A stretch of DNA of 64,000 nucleotides from Haloglomus litoreum. GTDB lineage: Archaea > Halobacteriota > Halobacteria > Halobacteriales > Haloarculaceae. The notes beneath the pieces are model-generated. The model was given only the letters and a program-made list of their open reading frames with translations, was not told the DNA's origin and did no database searches. The translations under genes and the position numbers were made by a program. The stretch covers positions 620,001 to 684,000 of the forward strand of contig NZ_CP119988.1 of assembly GCF_029338515.1 (NCBI RefSeq). Direction: 5' to 3'. Shown in pieces: positions 58,792 through 64,000 of the stretch (positions are counted from its first letter, which is position 1; each line of letters opens with the position of its first letter).

Positions 58792-59986
58792 GGCCCGGGA
58801 CCAGGTTCCGAACGGCGCGCGCGAACGGGCGGGGGTCGTCCCACCGGAAGTAGTCGAACCGCGGCGTGGTGACCAGCGAGGACAGGACCGACCACGAGGC
58901 CGCCGGCAGCGACGGACGGTCGACCAGCGGACAGTCGGTCCGGGCGACACTATCGAGGTACTCCAGCTCGCCGTAGAGGAGGTGACTCCGGACGCCGCTC
59001 TCGTATGTCGGGTCGATGGCGTCGCGGCGCCCGGTCGCCAGCAGCCAGTAGTAATGCGGGAAGTCCGCGCCCGCACGGACAGTACATGGGAGCGACCGCC
59101 ACATCCGGGGGTTGATCTCGGTCAGGACGAACTCGCCCGTCTCCGCGTCCTCCATGAACTCGATGCACGCCAGGCCGTGCCAGTCGAGGTGGTCGAGGAG
59201 CCGTCGGGCCACGGTCTCCAGTCGCGGCAGGTGGACGGACTCGCGGTAGACGCTGCCGCCGCCGGTGTATGAGTCCCCGCGGATCTGTCGGTGCTGGAAC
59301 GTCGCGACCGGGTCGCCGTGGTCGTACAGCGCCGCCACCATGTACTCGTCGGCCTTCTCCACGAACTGCTGGACGAGGGGTTCGTGGCCGAGCAGAGCGT
59401 CCCGGAGCGCCTGCCTGTCCGGTTCGACACCAGGGTCGAGGTAGGTCACCTCGTGGATGGGGTCGCACTCCGACTCGGCGTACGTCGGCTCGTAGCCGGC
59501 GACACGCAGCGGATAGCGGGGTTTGACGACCTGTCTCCGGTCCCAGTCCTCGACATCGCCGAGCAGTCGCGTCTCGGGCACCGGGACGCCGCTCGCCTCG
59601 GCGGCCTCGGCCAGCCGGAGCCCATCGTGGGCCATCCGCAGCAGCTCGGGTGGCTGCCACAGCTCGGTGACGTGTGGGGAGAACTCGTCGGCGTACCGCG
59701 ACAGCAGGTAGGCGTCCTCCTCCCGGCAGGGGACGACCGCGCGCACGTCCGACCGTGCCGCCAGCGCCACGAGCGCGTCCCGGTACGCGAGCAGATCTTC
59801 GTGGACCGACGTGACGGGGACCAGCTCGTCGCAGTACCGCGAGGCGAGCGTCGGGCGCTCGGGGCGTTCGGCGGCGGCCACGACGTTGATGTCGCGCCGC
59901 CCGAGCGACCGGACACACGCCAGCGAGGACGGTGAACCGTTCACCGGGACGAGTACGGACCGGGCCGGCGAGCGCCCTCGTGCCAT
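58751..59986 (-). CDS. ATP-grasp family ligase
   Basis: 411 residues. N-terminal pre-ATP-grasp domain (SVLVPVNGSPSSLACVRSLGR, VVAAAERPERPTLASRYCD), central ATP-grasp domain with VVKPRYPLRVAGY (lysine of the ATP site), LVQQFVEKADEYMVAALYD and EFVLTEINPRMWRS (E-I-N-P-R metal-binding motif). C-terminal basic. The family ligates a carboxylate to an amine or thiol; in surface-glycan loci such enzymes add amino acids to sugars. Convergent overlap of 41 nt with the methyltransferase; TATA box TTTAGTATAT just upstream. Confidence 0.88.
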   Translation of the reverse strand: MARGRSPARSVLVPVNGSPSSLACVRSLGRRDINVVAAAERPERPTLASRYCDELVPVTSVHEDLLAYRDALVALAARSDVRAVVPCREEDAYLLSRYADEFSPHVTELWQPPELLRMAHDGLRLAEAAEASGVPVPETRLLGDVEDWDRRQVVKPRYPLRVAGYEPTYAESECDPIHEVTYLDPGVEPDRQALRDALLGHEPLVQQFVEKADEYMVAALYDHGDPVATFQHRQIRGDSYTGGGSVYRESVHLPRLETVARRLLDHLDWHGLACIEFMEDAETGEFVLTEINPRMWRSLPCTVRAGADFPHYYWLLATGRRDAIDPTYESGVRSHLLYGELEYLDSVARTDCPLVDRPSLPAASWSVLSSLVTTPRFDYFRWDDPRPFARAVRNLVPGLRAGARRRRRSGN

Positions 59987-60010
59987 ACCCCTGCTCCCCC
60001 ACCACGAGAA

Positions 60011-60020
60011 TTTAGTATAT
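60011..60020 (-). promoter_or_regulatory. TATA box for the ATP-grasp gene
   Basis: On the minus strand ATATACTAAA lies 25-34 nt before ATG 59986; leaderless spacing in an otherwise GC-rich gap. Confidence 0.55.
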
Positions 60021-60133
60021 CCCGATTACGCGCGGTCGAGCGGTACGCGCCGGGCTCGCCCGCAGACTAGGCCCGCGTTTCCCGGCACCGGCGGCCCGGG
60101 GCCGGCGCCCGGGCCGGCGACCGGAATCCGGGA

Positions 60134-62059
60134 CTACTCGGTGACGCTGCCGGTCGCCGTCGCCGTCGCGCCGTCGCCGTCGGTCACCGTCAGCGAGAGA
60201 TCGAACGTCTCGCCGTCCGCGTGCTTGATGCGGAAGTAGTTCACGTCGGCGGCCGAGTCACCACTCACGGCCGTCCGTCTCGCGTCGACGACGGCGCCCG
60301 TGTCGTCGCGGACCTGGACGAGGACCCGCGCGAGGTCGCCGTCGTCGTCGGCGACGACCCAGTTGGCCACGATGTCGGCGTGCGGGTTCGGCGATCCGCT
60401 CTCGCTCACCTCGAACCGGTCGACCGCCGGCGGCGTGGTGTCGTCGGTGGTGTCGTCGGTGGTGTCGTCGGTGGTGTCGTCGGTGGTGTCGTCGGTGGTG
60501 TCGTCGGTGGTGTCGTCGGTGGTGTCGTCGGTGGTGTCGTCGTCAGAGGGCTTCTCCGGGCCGGGCTTCGACTCGTCGACGAGGGAGTCCGGATCGACGT
60601 ACTGGTCGTCGACGAACGTGTCGATCGCCCCCTCGTAGCTGAGGTCGGTGATCTCGCCGTAGAACCAGAACCCGTCGCCGCCGGAGGCGTGTTCGGTCCC
60701 TCCGGCGGTGTATCCATCCTCGGCGACCCACTCGTCGCTCTCGCCGTCGCTCAACTCCCCGTCGTCGACGCGGATGTGCCCGCCGCTGGTCTCGAAGGCG
60801 TAGGTCACCGGATCGCCGTCGTCCGAGCGCACCCAGAAGTAGTGCTCGGTCAGGTCCCCGGTGTCGCTCTCGGTCGTCGCGGAGACGGTGTCGCTCTCGC
60901 CGGACTCGTTGCCCGCGGCGTCGACCGCGGTGACCGCGAAGTCGTAGGTGGTGTCCGCGTCGAGGCCCGAGACGGTCACCGACGTACCGGAGACCGACCG
61001 GTCCAGACCGCCGTCGACGTAGACGTTGTAGCCGTCGACGCCGGTGTCGTCGGTGGCGGCATCCCACGCGAGGCTCACGGCGTCGGAGCGGATCCCCGTC
61101 ACGTCGAGATTCGTCGGGTCGCTCGGCGGGGTCGTGTCCGCCGTGTCGTCGGAGCCGCCGCTCCCGGGGGCGTACTCCCAGACCCGGACCCAGTCGACCA
61201 CCATCTCCTCGTCCCAGGACTCGGAGTAGTCGGGACTACCGACCTTGTCGATGATGTTGGTCAGCATCATGTAGTGGTCCCCACCGTTGCGGAGCGCCTC
61301 CAGCGCCTCCCACTCGGTGATCGAGCCGACGTGCATCCCGTCGAAGTAGAACGCGACGCGGTCGCTCCGCCACTCCGCCGCGTAGACGTGGAACCCCTCG
61401 GTCAGGTCGTCCGCCGAGTCGTACTCGACATCGAGCGAGTCGTGGGTCGAACTGTCGTCGGAGATGGTCGAGGTCGAGTAGTGGACGTGGTACTCCGCGC
61501 GGTGGGTGTCCTCCCAGCCGCCGTCGTTCTGGAAGATCTCGATGACGTCGATCTCCGGCGGCCAGTCCTCCGAGTTCGGCTTCGTCCAGAACGCCGGCAA
61601 GACGCCCGTCCGGTCGGGCAGCCTGATTCTCGCCTCCCAGTAGCTCCCCTCGAAGGCACCGAACGTCTCCTTCGTGTTCACCGCGGAGGTCCTGACGGAG
61701 TCGGGGTCCCCGGAGTGCGAGAACGAGAGGTGGAGCCGCCCGTCACGCACGGCGACCTCGTCGGCGTCGATCCGGCCGGCGGAGTTCCGGTCGGTGGTGC
61801 CCCAGCCGTAGCCGACCTCCCACTTCGAGGTATCGAGCGCCCCGGCGTCGAAGGTGTCCTCGAACGCGAGTTCCCAGTCCTCGGGGGTGGACGGGCCACC
61901 GGTGGCTCCCCGGGTGAGACTCGTGCCCAGTCCGACGCTGCCCAGCGTGGCCGCGCCAGCTGCGGCGAACTTCAGGTAGTTCCGGCGGTCGACTGTGAGG
62001 TCGTCCGCCCCTTCGTCACTGTCCGTCCCATCAGTAGCTTCGTCCTTCCCGTCAACCAT
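60134..62059 (-). CDS. secreted multidomain GH16 enzyme (Tat signal, GH16, FN3, Thr/Asp repeat linker, Ig-like)
   Basis: 641 residues. Acidic N-terminus and Tat signal (LTVDRRNYLKFAAAGAATLG, Arg25-Arg26). GH16 catalytic domain about 55-300 with PPEIDVIEIFQ (ExDxxE nucleophile/acid-base), VLPAFWTKP and EWRSDRVAFYFDG. A fibronectin type III domain (about 315-395, SDPTNLDVTGIRSDAVSLAWDAATDDTG). A beta-domain (about 405-500, HYFWVRSDDGDPVTYAFETS). A low-complexity linker of nine DDTT units. A C-terminal Ig/PKD-like domain (DRFEVSESGSPNPHADIVANW). Surface or exported polysaccharide hydrolase, more elaborate than the lipoprotein GH16 of this locus. The operator-like inverted repeat lies upstream. 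Confidence 0.9.
   Translation of the reverse strand: MVDGKDEATDGTDSDEGADDLTVDRRNYLKFAAAGAATLGSVGLGTSLTRGATGGPSTPEDWELAFEDTFDAGALDTSKWEVGYGWGTTDRNSAGRIDADEVAVRDGRLHLSFSHSGDPDSVRTSAVNTKETFGAFEGSYWEARIRLPDRTGVLPAFWTKPNSEDWPPEIDVIEIFQNDGGWEDTHRAEYHVHYSTSTISDDSSTHDSLDVEYDSADDLTEGFHVYAAEWRSDRVAFYFDGMHVGSITEWEALEALRNGGDHYMMLTNIIDKVGSPDYSESWDEEMVVDWVRVWEYAPGSGGSDDTADTTPPSDPTNLDVTGIRSDAVSLAWDAATDDTGVDGYNVYVDGGLDRSVSGTSVTVSGLDADTTYDFAVTAVDAAGNESGESDTVSATTESDTGDLTEHYFWVRSDDGDPVTYAFETSGGHIRVDDGELSDGESDEWVAEDGYTAGGTEHASGGDGFWFYGEITDLSYEGAIDTFVDDQYVDPDSLVDESKPGPEKPSDDDTTDDTTDDTTDDTTDDTTDDTTDDTTDDTTDDTTPPAVDRFEVSESGSPNPHADIVANWVVADDDGDLARVLVQVRDDTGAVVDARRTAVSGDSAADVNYFRIKHADGETFDLSLTVTDGDGATATATGSVTE
60435..60542. 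repeat. 9 x 12-bp tandem repeat coding for DDTT units
   Basis: GTGGTGTCGTCG (plus strand) repeats nine times without change over 108 bp. It encodes Asp-Asp-Thr-Thr units of the GH16 linker. Perfect sequence identity implies recent slippage, so unit number probably varies between strains. Such acidic Thr-rich linkers are often O-glycosylated. Confidence 0.85.
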
Positions 62060-62074
62060 CGTCCGGTAATGTGT

Positions 62075-62087
62075 GATTAATAGTATA
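62075..62087 (-). promoter_or_regulatory. TATA-like element of the large GH16 gene
   Basis: On the minus strand TATACTATTAATC lies 16-28 nt before ATG 62059. It sits between the start codon and the inverted repeat at 62090-62121. Confidence 0.5.
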
Positions 62088-62089
62088 CC

Positions 62090-62121
62090 GGTTATTACCG
62101 GTCAAACGCGAGGTAATAACC
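62090..62121. promoter_or_regulatory. operator-like inverted repeat GGTTATTACC / GGTAATAACC
   Basis: Arms GGTTATTACC (62090-62099) and GGTAATAACC (62112-62121) are exact reverse complements with a 12-nt spacer. The repeat lies just upstream of the GH16 TATA element, where activators or BRE-overlapping repressors bind in archaea. The sub-motif CCGGTTATTAC, as its complement GTAATAACCGG, recurs at 63007-63017 before the LicD-type gene. Confidence 0.5.
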
Positions 62122-62300
62122 CGGTAGCTACGGTTGGTCACGTTTGGCCATCAGATAGCTACGTTTCGTCTGGATCCGCACCCGACGGGGTCCCGACTCC
62201 GTCCCATCCGGAGCCCGGCGAGAAGGAACAGCGTACTGCCACTCGGCGGTGGTCAGGAGCTCGTTACCGGTGCCGGCCGGGCTGGCGCGCGACCCGTGCG

Positions 62301-62978
62301 TCAGGCGAGCAGGTCCGACGGCCCCCGCTCGTGCACCGCGCCGTCATCGGTCAGCGACCACTCCGCGACCGGAGTCTCCCAGTCCCCGTACCTGATGGCG
62401 AGGTAGTCCTCCAGCTCCGTGGGCGTATGGACGCCGAGTTCCTCATCGTACCGTAGCTCCTCGAGGTGCGACAGCGGGAGCCGGAGGGTGAGCACCTCCA
62501 CCAGGAGCGATTTCGGGAACGACGTCATCTCCACGTGCCCGCCGGTGGACCGTGCGTACCACTGGATGAACGGGTAGAGCCGGTCGACGACGGTCGTGAG
62601 TCCCGGGACCCCGAACTCCTCCCTGACGCGTGACTGGGCCGTCCAGGCGCACTCGCCGTCGCGCCGGAAGACCATCACGTCGACGATGCGCCTGTTCGAC
62701 CGGGAGCGTGGTCCCCGGTCCGTCCGAGGGAGGAACTGGTACTTGTACGTGTGCCCGCGGTAGGATCTGCTCTGGACGTGATAGCCCTTCGACTCGATCT
62801 CCGGCCGGAGCGCCTCGATCACGTCGACGTCCGAGGCCCACACCGCCAGGTCGATGTCGTCGTCGTACTTCGTGAGTTCACCCGACCGGACCAGCGTCAA
62901 CAGCGTCCCGCTCTCGACCCAGTGGGTGACGTCGTGCTCGGCGAACAGCGACGTCACCCAGGATAGCTGCTCGTCCAT
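62301..62978 (-). CDS. LicD-type nucleotidyltransferase-fold protein
   Basis: 225 residues from ATG 62978. LicD family features: HDVTHWVESGTLLTLVRSG, TKYDDDIDLAVWASD (the DxD metal site, Asp39-Asp43), then RRIVDVMVFRRDGE, and the C-terminal GDWETPVAEWS (tail typical of LicD). Bacterial members transfer phosphocholine or phosphoethanolamine to cell-surface glycans; eukaryotic fukutin is related. A phosphodiester-linked decoration is a reasonable guess. Regulatory motif shared with the GH16 gene in the upstream gap. Confidence 0.85.
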   Translation of the reverse strand: MDEQLSWVTSLFAEHDVTHWVESGTLLTLVRSGELTKYDDDIDLAVWASDVDVIEALRPEIESKGYHVQSRSYRGHTYKYQFLPRTDRGPRSRSNRRIVDVMVFRRDGECAWTAQSRVREEFGVPGLTTVVDRLYPFIQWYARSTGGHVEMTSFPKSLLVEVLTLRLPLSHLEELRYDEELGVHTPTELEDYLAIRYGDWETPVAEWSLTDDGAVHERGPSDLLA

Positions 62979-63006
62979 GACCCCACCGAGACGCGGTGCT
63001 GTGCTT

Positions 63007-63017
63007 GTAATAACCGG
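63007..63017. promoter_or_regulatory. GTAATAACCGG motif before the LicD-type gene
   Basis: On the plus strand GTAATAACCGG at 63007-63017, 28-39 nt before the start at 62978 on the minus strand. It repeats the sub-motif of the GH16 operator and overlaps the expected TATA position, so it may be a TATA/BRE element, an operator, or both. Confidence 0.35.
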
Positions 63018-63037
63018 CCTACTGGGCGGTAGCCGGG

Positions 63038-64000
63038 TCACCAGGTGAGCCGGCGTGGGTTGGCGATGATCCGGCGGGGGTCGGGACCGAACCACCACCC
63101 GTACAGCATCGTCGAGCGGGACTTCAGGCGGGCGATGGTCTCGGCAGAGACGACCTGTCGCTCGGCGAGCAGGCTCCGGCGCTGGCCGTACAGCCGCACG
63201 AGGACGCGCCACACCGGTCCGACCCGCCCCCGCGCGGTCACGACGCCGTAGGCGGACCAGACGAGTGTCGTGAACAGTACGTAGCGCCACGGGAGGTTCC
63301 TGACGGCGAGCCGGATGCGGTTCTCGATCCCCCGCTCGCGGGTCTCCGCCGGTGGGAGGCGTGCCTTCGGGGTCTGCTTGTGTGAGACCACGACCTCCGG
63401 CGTGTAACGGATGTCGTAGCCCGCATCGAGGAGCCGCAGGGAGAGGTCGTGTTCCTCGAAGCCGTAGACGAACTCCGGCGGGAAGGCGCCGACGTCGTCG
63501 ATGACCTCGCGGCGGATGGCGTTCCCGACCCCGCAGAACGACGACGCACGGTAGGGCTCGCTCGGCGGTGTGTCGAGGTCCGGCGGGTCGGGAATCTCCA
63601 TCAGGATGGGGTCGCCCGTCTCGTGACTCCGGCTCTGGAAGGCGAGGACGCCGACGTCCGGAGCGGCGCTGAACAGCGATACCATCCGCCCGGTCGCCTC
63701 CGGGTCAGGGAGCACAGCGTCGTCGTCGATGGTCACGAGGAACTCGCCCGCGGCCCGCTCGTAGCCGAGGTTCCGGGCCTTCGGCACCCCCATCCGCTCG
63801 TCGAACTGGTGGTAGTGGACCCGTTCGAGGTCGAACCGGCCGCCCGGCTCGAACATCGCCCCCGTCTCGTCGGTCGAACTGCTGACGACCACGACCTCCA
63901 GCGGGCGGTACGATTGCTGGAGGATGGAGTCGAGCGCCGCCGCGAGCTCGGTCGGCCTGTTGTACGTCGCGACGACGTAGGAGACGAGCGGGTCCGTCGC
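63038..64000 (-). CDS. family 2 glycosyltransferase, 5' end outside window
   Basis: 320 residues visible; the frame is open through the right edge. Begins (at the edge) ATDPLVSYVVATYNRPTELA, a normal GT2 start, with ALDSILQQSYRPLEVVVVSSS, FLVTIDDDAVLPDPEATGRM (DDD metal/nucleotide site), FCGVGNAIRREVIDDVGAF and FGFEEHDLSLRLLDAGYD-like VYGFEEHDLSLRLLDAGYDI (ED motif). C-terminal helices are amphipathic (YVLFTTLVWSAYGVV). Typical inverting GT2 of cell-wall or S-layer glycan synthesis. Possibly cotranscribed with the LicD-type gene downstream (59 nt gap). Confidence 0.9.
   Translation of the reverse strand, partial: ATDPLVSYVVATYNRPTELAAALDSILQQSYRPLEVVVVSSSTDETGAMFEPGGRFDLERVHYHQFDERMGVPKARNLGYERAAGEFLVTIDDDAVLPDPEATGRMVSLFSAAPDVGVLAFQSRSHETGDPILMEIPDPPDLDTPPSEPYRASSFCGVGNAIRREVIDDVGAFPPEFVYGFEEHDLSLRLLDAGYDIRYTPEVVVSHKQTPKARLPPAETRERGIENRIRLAVRNLPWRYVLFTTLVWSAYGVVTARGRVGPVWRVLVRLYGQRRSLLAERQVVSAETIARLKSRSTMLYGWWFGPDPRRIIANPRRLTW

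Overview
The window is a very GC-rich (roughly 70 %) archaeal chromosome segment from a halophilic archaeon (class Halobacteria). Evidence: extremely acidic proteins; many likely leaderless genes with a TATA box about 25-30 nt before the start codon; ATGA/TGATG gene overlaps; Tat-type and lipobox signal peptides; and archaeal or haloarchaeal marker genes (thermosome, Sec61-beta, ABCE1 next to an EMC6-like gene, tRNA C56 2'-O-methyltransferase, fused FolC-FolP, fused AhbA-AhbB siroheme decarboxylase, HTH-10 regulator).

Layout. 1-1793: end of one SIMPL-domain gene, a second SIMPL lipoprotein and a haloarchaeal hypothetical. 1960-9571: a peptide-type ABC uptake operon on the minus strand (binding protein, two permeases, two ATPases, small membrane protein). 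9852-16904: a 52-residue protein, a heme-pathway decarboxylase, two tandem short-chain dehydrogenases (the second fused to a helix-hairpin-helix tail) with a lipoprotein-leader remnant between them, a TrpD-family protein, a small membrane protein and two tandem KaiC/RadA-like proteins lacking the Walker A lysine. 16923-24926: small membrane protein, epimerase, HTH-10 regulator, cyclophilin, divergent cytochrome oxidase subunits II and I (subunit I preceded by a coupled 13-codon ORF), RidA and an ornithine-cyclodeaminase-like enzyme. 24927-25864 is about 940 nt without a credible gene but full of inverted repeats. 25865-36063: YchF-type GTPase, HAD phosphatase, ABC-2 exporter, Trm56, a 1017-residue secreted G8-domain/beta-helix protein and cytochrome oxidase subunit III. 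36099-51559: information processing and housekeeping (ABCE1, EMC6-like, small HTH, DUF3179 lipoprotein, Sec61-beta, thioredoxin, MscS channel with a P-loop-like partner, LarE, CaCA exchanger, FolC-FolP, AhpD-like protein, thermosome).

52459-64000 (running off the right edge) is a cell-surface glycan locus: a polyprenyl-phosphate-type GT2, a polysaccharide deacetylase with a C-terminal HPWE motif, a FemAB/GNAT-type transferase, GT4, a GH16 lipoprotein, a methyltransferase, an ATP-grasp enzyme, a second multidomain Tat-exported GH16, a LicD-type transferase and another GT2. The adjacent deacetylase, FemAB protein and GT4 resemble bacterial exosortase (PEP-CTERM) polysaccharide loci, but no sortase is visible. 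This cluster, the G8 protein and the pseudo-ATPase genes are the best candidates for undescribed biology. No tRNA, rRNA, CRISPR array or intact insertion sequence was found. Family names are given from motif reading and memory, with no database search.
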